Positions 1 to 8,433 of a DNA stretch of 64,000 nt are shown here, in pieces. This DNA is from Palsa-1033 sp963735455 (GTDB taxonomy: Bacteria > Chloroflexota > Limnocylindria > Limnocylindrales > CSP1-4): NCBI GenBank assembly GCA_963735455.1, contig CAVTKZ010000002.1:744001-808000 (forward strand), given 5' to 3'. Positions within the stretch are counted from its first letter, which is position 1, and each line of letters begins with the position of its first letter. The position numbers and the translations under genes are program-made. The notes below the pieces were generated by a model. It was given only the letters and a program-made list of their open reading frames with translations, ran no database searches and was not told the origin of the DNA.

Positions 1-132
1 GACGAATGTACGGCTTGGCGGTGAACATGGCCCACCCCTACAGTCCACTCAGCAGCAGGCCGCACTCTACCCGTCGCAACCGGACGGGTCCGGAACGGCC
101 GAAGACGCACCGACGTGAGGCAAACTCGACCG

Positions 133-327
133 ATGGCATCCATGGCCGCCACCGACCTGGGACCGATGCTCACCGCGAGCGAAGTTGCCGAGATGCTCCA
201 CCTGCACGTGAACACGGTGAAGCGACTCGGGGACCGCGGCGAGCTCCCGTTCTATCGCGTCTGCAAGCGAGGCGATCGCCGCTTTCGCCTCGATGACGTG
301 ATGGCCTTCCTCGCCCGCAACAGATAA
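133..327 (+). CDS. small helix-turn-helix DNA-binding protein (excisionase/MerR-like)
   Basis: A protein of about 64 residues that is one winged helix-turn-helix domain. LTASEVAEMLHLHVNTVKRL is the typical first helix-turn-helix of excisionase-type (HTH_17) proteins, and the RRFRLDDVMAFL stretch is the C-terminal wing and helix. Such proteins bind DNA as small regulators or as recombination directionality factors. No integrase or phage gene lies nearby, so a regulatory role is more likely. The ATG at 133 was chosen; an in-frame GTG at 115 and ATG at 142 are alternatives. No partner gene is visible because the window begins just upstream. Confidence 0.7.
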   Translation: MASMAATDLGPMLTASEVAEMLHLHVNTVKRLGDRGELPFYRVCKRGDRRFRLDDVMAFLARNR

Positions 328-431
328 TCCTGGCGGCTGAAGCCGCCCGCCTCCGCGATGGTCTTGGAGCGCTCGCCCCGCAGGCGGGCGCTCGCTGCTG
401 TCCGACAGGAGCCGCGACGCGAGCCCGGGGC

Positions 432-1739
432 CTAGGAGCGGGGCAACGCCGCCAGGGTCCGATCCAGGATCCCGAGCGCCTCACCGACCTCGGCCGGGGT
501 TACGTCAAGGGGCGGGATGAGCCGGATCACGTTGTGGTCCTGGCCGCAGCTCAGGACCAGCAGCCCGGCATCGGCGCAAGCGGCCAGCAGCGCCGAAGCC
601 AGGTCGCCGTCGGGCTGCCGGGTCGCCCGATCCTTGACCAGCTCGACTCCGATCATCAGGCCCGGCCCACGCACGTCCCCGATCCGGGGATCCTCGGCGG
701 CCATCGCCCCGAGGCCCCGGCTCAGCTCGGCGCCGCGCGCCGCCGCGTTCTCGACGAGGTTCTCGGCCTTGATCGTGGCCAGCACCGCGAGCGCCGCGGC
801 ACAGGCCACCGGATTGCCGCCGTACGTGCTGCCATGGGCGCTCCGGCCCCACTTGACCTGCAGCTCGCGCCGGCTGACGATCGCCGAGAGGGGCAGCCCG
901 TTGGCGATCGCCTTGGCCACGCACACCACGTCGGGCACGATCCCGGCGTGCTCGAACGACCACATCCGGCCCGTCCGGCCGTAGCCGGTCTGGACCTCGT
1001 CAGCGATCAGCACGATCCCGTGGGCGGTGCTGAACTCGCGCAGCGCCTGCAGGAAGCGGATCGGGGCCGGGTAGTAGCCGCCCTCGCCCTGGACGGGCTC
1101 GATCAGGATCGAGGCGATCGCCTCGGCCGGGATGACCGTCCGGACGAGCTCCTCGAGCGCCGCCAGGCAGACCGTGGTGGCCAGCTCGTCGTCGCCGCCG
1201 TAGTCGCGATAGGCTGCCGGGAAGGGCAGCAGGTGGACCCCGGGCAGGAGCGGCTCATAGCCGGCCCGGTAGTTGAGGGCCGAGCTGGTGACCGACGCGG
1301 CGCCGAATGTGCGGCCGTGGAAGCCACCCCGGAAGGCGACGATCCCGGCCCGGCCGGTGGTCCGCCGGGCGAGCTTGAGCGCGGCCTCGATCGCCTCGGA
1401 CCCGGAGTTCAGGAACATGACCGTGTCGAGCGGGGTCGGGAACGTGGCCGCGAGCTCGGCGGCCAGACGAACCACGGGCTCCGAGAAGCCGATCGCACCG
1501 GTCGGCACGATCAGCCGGTCGACCTGCTCGTGGATCGCCTTGCTGACCGCCGGATGGCGATGGCCGAGGGCCGAGACGGCGATCCCGTTGGCGAAGTCGA
1601 GGTAGGCCTTGCCGTCGGTGTCGTACAGCCGATGGCCGATCCCGTGGCTCCAGCTGCGCTCGAAGTAGCGGCCCAGGACGGGGGTCAGGTTGGGGTCGGC
1701 GAGCGCGGCCAGATCCAGGCCGCTGGCGTGAGGTTCCAT
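432..1739 (-). CDS. class III PLP-dependent aminotransferase (GABA/ornithine type)
   Basis: A 435-residue fold-type I aminotransferase that moves an amino group from an omega- or alpha-amino donor to a keto acid. Visible marks are the NSGSEA cofactor-binding loop near 111-116, the IADEVQTGYGRTG stretch with the PLP-binding Asp near 247, and the Schiff-base Lys near 276 in VAKAIANGLP. It most resembles 4-aminobutyrate aminotransferases, but substrate cannot be read from sequence. The start is fixed by a TATCCT -10 box six bases upstream, implying a leaderless message. It diverges from the acyl-CoA dehydrogenase gene with 42 bases between the two starts. Confidence 0.88.
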   Translation of the reverse strand: MEPHASGLDLAALADPNLTPVLGRYFERSWSHGIGHRLYDTDGKAYLDFANGIAVSALGHRHPAVSKAIHEQVDRLIVPTGAIGFSEPVVRLAAELAATFPTPLDTVMFLNSGSEAIEAALKLARRTTGRAGIVAFRGGFHGRTFGAASVTSSALNYRAGYEPLLPGVHLLPFPAAYRDYGGDDELATTVCLAALEELVRTVIPAEAIASILIEPVQGEGGYYPAPIRFLQALREFSTAHGIVLIADEVQTGYGRTGRMWSFEHAGIVPDVVCVAKAIANGLPLSAIVSRRELQVKWGRSAHGSTYGGNPVACAAALAVLATIKAENLVENAAARGAELSRGLGAMAAEDPRIGDVRGPGLMIGVELVKDRATRQPDGDLASALLAACADAGLLVLSCGQDHNVIRLIPPLDVTPAEVGEALGILDRTLAALPRS

Positions 1740-1745
1740 CCCCCG

Positions 1746-1751
1746 AGGATA
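1746..1751 (-). promoter_or_regulatory. leaderless -10 box for the aminotransferase
   Basis: TATCCT on the minus strand ends six bases before the ATG at 1739, so transcription should start at or next to the A of the start codon. Confidence 0.6.
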
Positions 1752-1781
1752 CCGGGCACGGCCGCGACGGGCGCGACCGCG

Positions 1782-3056
1782 ATGGCACAATGGCCGGGTT
1801 CCGCCCCCCTGGATGCGCGAGGCGCCAACTTCGTGATCGATTTCCGCCTGAGCGACGAGAACCGGCTGGTCCAGGCCAGCGCCCGAGCCTTCGCCGAGGC
1901 CGAGATCCTGCCCCACATCCGCGACTGGGACAGCAGCGGCGAGGCCCATCCGGAGGTCTTCGCCCGGATGGGCGAGCTGGGCTTCCTGGGTGCCCCGATT
2001 CCCGAGGCGTACGGCGGGCTGGGCATGGACTACATCAGCTTCGCGATCCTGTGCGAGGAGCTGGAGCGGGCCGACACCGCTTTTCGGGTGGTCCAGAGCG
2101 TCCACGTCGGGCTGAACTCGCTGACCCTCCTCCAGTGGGGGACGGAGGCCCAGCGCCAGCAGTACCTCGTGCCCCAGGCCCGGGGCGAGAAGCTGGCCAC
2201 CTTCGGCCTGACCGAGCCGGGCGTGGGCACGGACGCCGGGGCGCTGCAGACGACGGCCCGCCGGGACGGCGGCATCTATCGCCTGAACGGCCAGAAGATC
2301 TGGATCAGCCTGGCCGACCTGGCCGACCACTTCCTGGTCTTCGCCACGGTCGACCGGGCCAAGAAGCACAAGGGCGTGACGGCCTTCATCGTCGAGCGCG
2401 GCTTCAAGGGCCTGTCGACCGGCACCCTCCACGGCAAGCTCGGGATCCGGGCCGGCAACACCGGGATCATCAACCTCGAGGATTGCCAGGTTCCGGTCGA
2501 GAACCGGCTCGGCGAGGAGGGCGAGGGCTTCCTGATCGCGATGAGCGCCATCGACCAGGGCCGCTACACCGTCGCCGCCGGGGCCGTCGGCCTCGCCCAG
2601 GCCTGCCTCGACGCGAGCGTCAAGTACGCCCACGAGCGGGAGACATTCGGCGAGGAGATCGGTCGCCACCAGCTGGTCAAGCAGATGATCGCCAAGATGG
2701 CCGCCGGGACCGAGATCGGGCGGCTGCTCGTGTGGCGAGCCGGCTGGCTCAAGAACCAGGGCCTGCGCAACACCCGTGAGACGAGCCTGGCCAAGTGGCA
2801 CGCGACCGAGCACTCCGTCCAGGCTGCCCTCGACGCGATCCAGGTCCACGGCGCCAACGGCTACTCGAACGAGTTCCCGGTCGAGCGCTACCTGCGCAAC
2901 TCGAAAGCCGCCGTGATCTATGAAGGCACCAGCCAGCTCCACACCCTGATCCAGGCCGACTACGCCCTGGGCTATCGCGAGGACCGGCCCCTGCGCTGCG
3001 AGCCCTGGCCGGCGCAGGGCTTCGAGCGGCCGGCCGCGGTGGCCGAGAAGGCATGA
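1782..3056 (+). CDS. acyl-CoA dehydrogenase
   Basis: A 424-residue FAD-dependent acyl-CoA dehydrogenase that introduces the alpha-beta double bond into an acyl-CoA and passes electrons to ETF. The FGLTEPGVGTD flavin/substrate loop is near 141-151, the RETFG motif near 286-290, and the catalytic base is Glu near 381 in IYEGTSQLHT. A Glu at this C-terminal position followed by a long IQADYALGYRED tail resembles glutaryl-CoA or short-chain dehydrogenases. The substrate is not determined. The ATG at 1782 is the longest clean start. The stop overlaps the next gene's ATG (ATGA), so the two are translationally coupled. Confidence 0.9.
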   Translation: MAQWPGSAPLDARGANFVIDFRLSDENRLVQASARAFAEAEILPHIRDWDSSGEAHPEVFARMGELGFLGAPIPEAYGGLGMDYISFAILCEELERADTAFRVVQSVHVGLNSLTLLQWGTEAQRQQYLVPQARGEKLATFGLTEPGVGTDAGALQTTARRDGGIYRLNGQKIWISLADLADHFLVFATVDRAKKHKGVTAFIVERGFKGLSTGTLHGKLGIRAGNTGIINLEDCQVPVENRLGEEGEGFLIAMSAIDQGRYTVAAGAVGLAQACLDASVKYAHERETFGEEIGRHQLVKQMIAKMAAGTEIGRLLVWRAGWLKNQGLRNTRETSLAKWHATEHSVQAALDAIQVHGANGYSNEFPVERYLRNSKAAVIYEGTSQLHTLIQADYALGYREDRPLRCEPWPAQGFERPAAVAEKA

Positions 3057-5092
3057 CCGGGGCGGCCCCTTCGCCACCGGCCCCAGCGGCCGGGACGTGG
3101 TCGGCCGAGGAGCTGGCAACCCTGGCGGCCGTGGCCGAGACGTTCGTGCGCGGGGCGGCAACCCGGCGGGCCAATCTCGCTTCGGCCGCTCTCGACCTCG
3201 CCGCCGACCCGGAGCAGGTCGCCCAGCTCCGGCTGGTCCTGCGCCTGATCGAGCGGCGGATCGTGAACCTGGCCCTGCGCGCCGGCCCCACCCGCTTCCG
3301 GGACCTCAGCCCGGCGAACCGGGAGCGCTACCTGCTGTCCTGGAGCACGTCGCGCTTCGCCCAGCGCCGGAGCGCCTACCAGGCGTTGCGCAAGCTGCTC
3401 TCGTTCCTGGCCTACGCCGACCCGGGCGAAGGCGGGGTGGCCAACCCTCACTGGGCCCGGATGGGCTACCGCCCGGACGTCGCCCCGCTCACCAGCCGGC
3501 CAACGCCGATCCGGCCGCTCGGCCTGCCCGCCGGGAGCGGCCCGGTCGTCCTCGAGGCAGACGTGGTCGTCGCCGGGTCGGGTGCCGGTGCGGGCGTGGT
3601 CGCCCGGGAGCTGGCCGGCGCCGGGCGATCGGTCCTGATCCTCGAGGCGGGCAGCTTCGTGCCCGAGCCCGAGATGCCGGCCGACGAGCTTACGGCGTTC
3701 GACCGGCTGTACCTCGACCACGGCCTCGCCTCGACCTGGGACGGCTCGGTCTCGATTCTGGCCGGGGCCGGCGTGGGCGGCGGCACGACGATCAACTGGA
3801 TGACCTGCCTCGCGGCGCCGCCGGCCGTCCGCCGGGAATGGGCGCAGGAGCACGGTCTGGCCGGCTTCGACGGGGCTGAAGGCGATGCCGACTACGCCGC
3901 GATCAGGGGCGAGCTCGGCGTGACGGCCGCCCCGGCCCTGCCGCCCAAGGACGCCGTGCTGGTGGCCGGTGCCCGGATCCTGGGGATCGAAGCGGCACCG
4001 ACCGAGCGCAACGCGACCGGCTGTACCAGCTGCGGCTCATGCCCGTTCGGCTGCCGGGCCGGGACGAAGCGCTCCGGCCTGCAGGCCCACCTCGCCGATG
4101 CCACCCTGCGCGGCGCCAGGCTTCTGGCGGGCGCCCGGGTCGAGCGGGTCCTCCTCGAAGGCGGCCGGGCCGTCGGCGTCGAGGCGACCTTGGGCAGTGC
4201 CACGGCCGACGGCCGGCCGGCCGGGCCACGTCAGCTCACCGTCCGGGCCCGGCAGGTGGTCCTGGCCGCTGGCGCGCTGCGCAGTCCGGCGATCCTGATC
4301 CGGAGCGGCTTGAGTCACCCCGCGACCGGGCGCAATCTGCGCCTCCATCCGGTGCCCCTCGTCGCCGGCCGCTTTGGCGAGCCGATCGAGATGTGGAGCG
4401 GGGTGATGCAGGCCGCCCGCTCGACCGAGTTCGTCGACGGCCAGGCCGGTCGCAACGGCTACGTGATCGAGTCGGCACCCGGCCACCCGGGCCTGATCGC
4501 CCTGGCCTTCTCGTGGGAGGGGGCCGATGCCCACGCCCACCTGATGGACCAGATCGGGTCCTTCGCACCGCTGATCGCGATCACCCGGGATGGTGGCGAG
4601 GGTCGGGTCAGCCTGGCCCGGTCGGGCTCGGTCCGAGTCGACTATCGCCTTGACCGGAGGGGCGTCGCGACGCTCCGCCATGCGATCGGCCAGATGGCCC
4701 GCCTGGCCCGCGCCGCGGGCGCCCGGGAGATCGTGACGATGGGCACGCCGCCCGAATGGCACGGCCGGCAGGCCTCCGGCCCGGGTGGCGAGGAACGCGC
4801 CTTCGGCGCCTACCTTGAGCGCCTGGGCTCGTTCGACTTCAGGCCCAACCGCGGCTCGGTCTTCTCGGCCCACCAGATGGGCACCGTTCGCCTCGGGTCG
4901 GAGCCGCGGAACCATCCCTGCGACCCGGGCGGCCGCGTCCGGTCGGGAGCAACAGGCAAGGTGATCGGCGGTCTGTACGTGGCCGACGCCTCGCTCTTCC
5001 CGACCGCGATCGGCGCCAACCCGATGCTGACCGTGATGGCCCTCGCCCGGCGGGTCGCCCGGACGGTCTCGGCCGAAAGCCGGGCCGGCTAG
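3053..5092 (+). CDS. GMC-family long-chain alcohol oxidase/dehydrogenase
   Basis: A 679-residue glucose-methanol-choline oxidoreductase of the long-chain fatty-alcohol oxidase type. The FAD Rossmann loop is VVVAGSGAGAGVVARELA near 173-190, followed by a LILEAG strand end. A cysteine cluster, NATGCTSCGSCPFGC near 320-334, is characteristic of the fatty-alcohol oxidase subgroup. The C terminus has NPMLTVMALA, which closes the FAD site. The N-terminal 150 residues match the helical extension seen in plant FAO proteins. It overlaps the acyl-CoA dehydrogenase by four bases, consistent with stepwise oxidation of a fatty alcohol and then its acyl-CoA. The stop overlaps the convergent exporter gene by four bases. 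Confidence 0.85.
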   Translation: MTGAAPSPPAPAAGTWSAEELATLAAVAETFVRGAATRRANLASAALDLAADPEQVAQLRLVLRLIERRIVNLALRAGPTRFRDLSPANRERYLLSWSTSRFAQRRSAYQALRKLLSFLAYADPGEGGVANPHWARMGYRPDVAPLTSRPTPIRPLGLPAGSGPVVLEADVVVAGSGAGAGVVARELAGAGRSVLILEAGSFVPEPEMPADELTAFDRLYLDHGLASTWDGSVSILAGAGVGGGTTINWMTCLAAPPAVRREWAQEHGLAGFDGAEGDADYAAIRGELGVTAAPALPPKDAVLVAGARILGIEAAPTERNATGCTSCGSCPFGCRAGTKRSGLQAHLADATLRGARLLAGARVERVLLEGGRAVGVEATLGSATADGRPAGPRQLTVRARQVVLAAGALRSPAILIRSGLSHPATGRNLRLHPVPLVAGRFGEPIEMWSGVMQAARSTEFVDGQAGRNGYVIESAPGHPGLIALAFSWEGADAHAHLMDQIGSFAPLIAITRDGGEGRVSLARSGSVRVDYRLDRRGVATLRHAIGQMARLARAAGAREIVTMGTPPEWHGRQASGPGGEERAFGAYLERLGSFDFRPNRGSVFSAHQMGTVRLGSEPRNHPCDPGGRVRSGATGKVIGGLYVADASLFPTAIGANPMLTVMALARRVARTVSAESRAG

Positions 5093-6168
5093 GCGGAGAC
5101 GATCTCAGGCGTCTCGGCCGCCGTCGCGCGGGCCGGGTTGCCGGCCGGCTGGCCGCTGCCCCGGCCGGGCCGGCCCCGGGCGGTGACGATCAGGGCCACG
5201 CCCAGGACGATGACCCCGCCGGCCAGCGCGGTCCGCGGTTCGATCGCCTCGCCCAGGAGCAGGCCGGCCAGCACGAAGGCGACGATCGGATTGACGTAGG
5301 CGTAGGTCGCGACCTTGGACAGCGGGGCGACCCGCAGCAGCCAGACAAAGGTCGTGAAGCCGACCAGGCTGCCCATCGTCGTCAGGTAGGCCAAGCCCAC
5401 GATCGACCGGCCGGTCACCGCGGCCAGGTCGAAGTTGGCCAGCTCGCCGGTCAGCCCGGCAGCCACCAGCAGGAGGGCGCCGCCGAAGACCATTTGCAGC
5501 CCGGTTGCGGTCAACGGCCGGCCGGGCAGGACCGCCTTGTGGCTGGAGAAGAGCGAGCCCGATGCCCAGCAGATCGGCGACAACAGGAGCACGACCAGGC
5601 CGAACGGGTCGAAGGCGAAGCCGCCACCGCCGACCGGGCCGACCAGGATGGCCACGCCGACCAGGCCGACGACGATCCCGACGACGACCATCCGGGGCAG
5701 GTGCTCGCCGAAGAAGATCCGGCCGAGGAGCGCGATCCAGACCGGCAGCAGGGCGATCTGGAAGGCCGCGATGCCGGCCGGCACGGTTCGCTCGCCGAGC
5801 GCCACGAGGCCCATCCCGCCGAGCAGCAGGGCCCCGCCGACGATCGCCGAATCGCGCAGCTGGCGCCGGCTGGGCAAGCCCGGCCGGACGTCAGCCGGGG
5901 CGACCGCGTCGCGCGGGATCCGCTGGATCGCGAGGTACTCCCAGCCCAGCAGGACGACCCCCGCCATCAGGAAGCGGACACCCGCCATCAGGAAGGGCGG
6001 GATCGACTCGTCGGCGAAGCGAATGCCGATATAGGTCGAGCCCCACACGAAATAGAGCACGAGCAGGCCGACCCAGATCGCTGCCGGGCTGGCCGTCGCG
6101 CTGACCCGTCCGTCGGCGCCGGTCACCGTACTTGGCTGAGTTGGCTGGTCCAAGTGTGGAGCATACAT
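5089..6168 (-). CDS. EamA/DMT-family exporter
   Basis: A 359-residue inner-membrane protein with about ten hydrophobic helices arranged as two EamA repeats, the usual drug/metabolite transporter plan. The first helix carries VLYFVWGSTYIGIRFA, a common RhtA/YedA-like signature, and the second repeat has MGSLVGFTTFVWLLR. These proteins export amino acids, metabolites or drugs; the substrate is unknown. The N terminus is uncertain. The ATG at 6168 gives a polar lead of about 27 residues, whereas a TATGCT box lies six bases before an in-frame TTG at 6153, matching the leaderless pattern used elsewhere here. Confidence 0.85.
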   Translation of the reverse strand: MYAPHLDQPTQPSTVTGADGRVSATASPAAIWVGLLVLYFVWGSTYIGIRFADESIPPFLMAGVRFLMAGVVLLGWEYLAIQRIPRDAVAPADVRPGLPSRRQLRDSAIVGGALLLGGMGLVALGERTVPAGIAAFQIALLPVWIALLGRIFFGEHLPRMVVVGIVVGLVGVAILVGPVGGGGFAFDPFGLVVLLLSPICWASGSLFSSHKAVLPGRPLTATGLQMVFGGALLLVAAGLTGELANFDLAAVTGRSIVGLAYLTTMGSLVGFTTFVWLLRVAPLSKVATYAYVNPIVAFVLAGLLLGEAIEPRTALAGGVIVLGVALIVTARGRPGRGSGQPAGNPARATAAETPEIVSA

Positions 6169-6207
6169 CGACGAAACCGGCGCGTCCGCGCGCCGCCGCT
6201 TGGTCGC

Positions 6208-7035
6208 TCAGGCGGCGACGACCGCCGGCCGGCAAACCCGGCAGGCGCGGTAGCCGGCGCTCATCCCGGCCGCAGCCGAGTGAAACAGGACCCGGTGCTT
6301 GTCCATGATCCGCTTCGCGTTGTGACACGTCGGCAGGCAGTAGATCCGGGTCGTGTCCGAGCCGACGTAGCGGATCCCGGTCCGGGCCAGGTCCTCCATC
6401 CCGTCGGGGTCAAGCCCCTCCCAGGCCAGCAGCGCCCGCTTGTTGGCCGGCCCGCCCAGCGAGTACTGGCCGAGCATCCCGTCGCTCCGGACGACCCGGT
6501 GGCAGGGCACGATCAGGGGCACCGGGTTGTGGCCCAGGGCGCTGCCGACCGCTCGGACCGCCTTCGGCCGGCCGATCTCGGTCGCGATCCAGCCGTACGG
6601 CCGGACCTCGCCCCGGGGGATCTCGAGGGCCTTCATCCAGACATCCGTCTCGAAGGCCGAGTGGCCGCGCAGGTCGAGGGGGATCTGGACCCGCCGATCG
6701 CCGGCCAGCCGGCGCTGGATCGCCTTCGCCAGGCGGGGCGGCAGGGCCGCCAGCCGGTGCGCCGTCCGGCCCCGCGTCGCCTGGACCCGGGCCGCGAAGG
6801 CCTCGCCCGATTCGGCCGATTCGACCGTGCTCACGCCCCGGCCGTTGAAGGCGACCCAGATCGGGCCGATCACCGTGTCGATCGGGGCGTACGCCTCGGC
6901 CAGGCCGACGGCGACCAGGGTTCGGTCCGCCAGGCCGTCGGGCGCCTCGATCCAGAGCCCGTCGAGCGCGGCCTCGATCTGAGGGTCGATCGCGCGCTCA
7001 GCGGTGTCGTTGAAATCGACGTGGGTTGGAGTCAT
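6208..7035 (-). CDS. methylated-DNA-cysteine methyltransferase fused to a C-terminal Ada zinc-binding domain
   Basis: A 275-residue protein with an O6-alkylguanine-DNA alkyltransferase core followed by an Ada metal-binding domain. The methyl acceptor is the Cys of VPCHRVV near 180, preceded by the HTH stretch RPYGWIATEIGRPKAVRAVG. The C-terminal 45 residues show two Cys pairs, YCLPTC and ACRVC, spaced as the four zinc ligands of Ada that repair methylphosphotriesters. In E. coli Ada the zinc domain is N-terminal, so the order here is reversed and the AraC-type domain is absent. The ATG overlaps the stop of the sigma factor gene (ATGA), suggesting one operon for alkylation response. Confidence 0.85.
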   Translation of the reverse strand: MTPTHVDFNDTAERAIDPQIEAALDGLWIEAPDGLADRTLVAVGLAEAYAPIDTVIGPIWVAFNGRGVSTVESAESGEAFAARVQATRGRTAHRLAALPPRLAKAIQRRLAGDRRVQIPLDLRGHSAFETDVWMKALEIPRGEVRPYGWIATEIGRPKAVRAVGSALGHNPVPLIVPCHRVVRSDGMLGQYSLGGPANKRALLAWEGLDPDGMEDLARTGIRYVGSDTTRIYCLPTCHNAKRIMDKHRVLFHSAAAGMSAGYRACRVCRPAVVAA

Positions 7036-7673
7036 CGGACCGCCTCCTGGGGCAGGGGATCGAACGTGGGGGTCATGGTTGATCGGAGTTCGAGCTGGCC
7101 CTCCGCCGTGAGCGCAGCCCGGAGCAAGGCCAGTCCGCGGTGGACTTGAGCCTTGACGGTGCCTGCCGGCCGTTCAAGCGCCTGGCCGATCTCGTCGTAG
7201 GACAGTCCGTCAACGTGGCGCAGGACGAGGGGAGCTCGATAGCGCTCCGGCAGCGCCTGTAGCCGGGCCGCCCAGGCCTCGGCGATCTCACGCTGCTCAA
7301 GACGTCCGTGGGGCGTTTCGCCCAGGGCGATCCGGGGATGGGCCAGCTCGTCGAGTAGGCCGACCGTCGCCGGCCGGCTGGCCTGGGCCCGGGCCCGGTT
7401 GCGGGCCAGGTTGACCACGATGCTCGCCAGCCAGGGCCGGACCGCCAGCTCCCGAATCCGGGCCGGCTCCCAGCCGGCCAGGGCCCGGTAGGCCCGGACC
7501 AGCGTGTCCTGGGCCAGGTCCTCGGCGTCGGCCGGGCGGCCGGTGAGCCGGAGGGCCACGCCGTAGATCCGCGAGGTCTCGGCCGCGACGAACGCCGGGA
7601 AGGCCGAGTCGAGGTCGGCCGCCAGGGCTGGTCGCAGGTCCGGGATCGCGTCGGTGCGGGTCGTGCCGTCCAT
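7032..7673 (-). CDS. ECF-type sigma-70 family RNA polymerase sigma factor
   Basis: A 213-residue group IV sigma factor. Region 2 is seen as AEDLAQDTLVRAYRAL near 50-66 and region 4 as YDEIGQALERPAGTVKAQVHR near 163-183, with the linker between them. It should direct polymerase to a dedicated promoter set. No anti-sigma factor gene follows; instead the gene is coupled by a four-base overlap to the MGMT-Ada protein. This arrangement suggests, but does not prove, control of an alkylation-damage regulon. The ATG at 7673 is used; a GTG codon directly before it is an alternative. Confidence 0.88.
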   Translation of the reverse strand: MDGTTRTDAIPDLRPALAADLDSAFPAFVAAETSRIYGVALRLTGRPADAEDLAQDTLVRAYRALAGWEPARIRELAVRPWLASIVVNLARNRARAQASRPATVGLLDELAHPRIALGETPHGRLEQREIAEAWAARLQALPERYRAPLVLRHVDGLSYDEIGQALERPAGTVKAQVHRGLALLRAALTAEGQLELRSTMTPTFDPLPQEAVR

Positions 7674-7751
7674 CACTGGTTCATAACACGACCCGGGACC
7701 GGTTCGTTGCGTCCGGGCCGTTGCGTCCGGACCCTGGCCACCGGGCGAGCG

Positions 7752-8388
7752 TCAGTTCAGGGCGGCCGCCAGGTCCAGGCGCGACAGCCGGCCCTCGCCG
7801 TCGATCGCGTCGATCTCGCCGGTCGGCTGGACCAGGAAGATCCAGATGTCCCAGGTCGTGTGGCTGACGATCAGGGCGCCGAGGGGCACGCCGGCCGCGT
7901 ACAGGGCGCACCAGTGGGCGCCGGCCACGCCGGCCGCGCCCATCAGGGTGAAGTTGCCGGTCACGACGTGGACCCCGCCGTAGGCCAGCGGCCGCCAGGA
8001 CCGCGCCGCGCCAGCGCCCGTAGCGGCGCATCAGGGCCGACTGGACCAGGCCGCGCCAGAAGATCTCCTCGGCCGGTCCCGACGAGGAGCGCCAGGCGGG
8101 CCGCGATCTCGGGCTTCGGGCGGAGGCGTGCGCAGGGCGTAGATGTCCCGGATCTGGGCATCGCCGCCGGGCACGAAGCGGCGGGCGAACCGATCGCCGC
8201 CGCGGAAGGTCAGGTACAGGACGCCGGCCGACGCCAGGCCGAGGGGCAGGTGCCACCAGCGCGGTCGCAGCCGGCGCGAGCGGCTCGAGGACGAGCAGGG
8301 CGAAGCTGCCCAGGCCGATCCCGGTCCAGGTCATCCGGCTCCAGAACCGCTCGCGCGGCCCGTTGAACGTGGCGCTGAAGGCCGCCAC
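7752..8388 (-). CDS. CPBP-family intramembrane metalloprotease, interrupted by several frame breaks
   Basis: Joining three frames gives a CPBP (Abi/CAAX-prenyl-protease 2-like) membrane protein. The N-terminal part reads RMTWTGIGLGSFALLVLEPL, then WWHLPLGLASAGVLYLTFRG, then the catalytic PAEEIFWRGLVQSALMRRYG (EExxxR motif) and a C-terminal SHTTWDIWIFLVQP holding the conserved His. Breaks lie near 8270, 8125, 8080 and 7990. With so many indels in 640 bases the gene is either a decayed pseudogene or, more likely given similar breaks elsewhere, a badly resolved consensus. The start is uncertain: GTG at 8388 or ATG at 8334. It lies just downstream of the UbiA fusion. Confidence 0.6.
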
Positions 8389-8433
8389 GGCGCCGCCCAG
8401 GCCGACGGAGCAGGGGCACGCGTCCCCGGGCCC

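Noticed and set aside
115..327. Phage excisionase
   Set aside because: The fold fits, but there is no integrase, attachment site or phage gene nearby, so only a DNA-binding role is stated.
534..1781. Long plus-strand open frame joined to the acyl-CoA dehydrogenase
   Set aside because: This part is antisense to the aminotransferase, is rich in Arg, Gln, Asp and Pro, and has no family features; the real gene starts at 1782.
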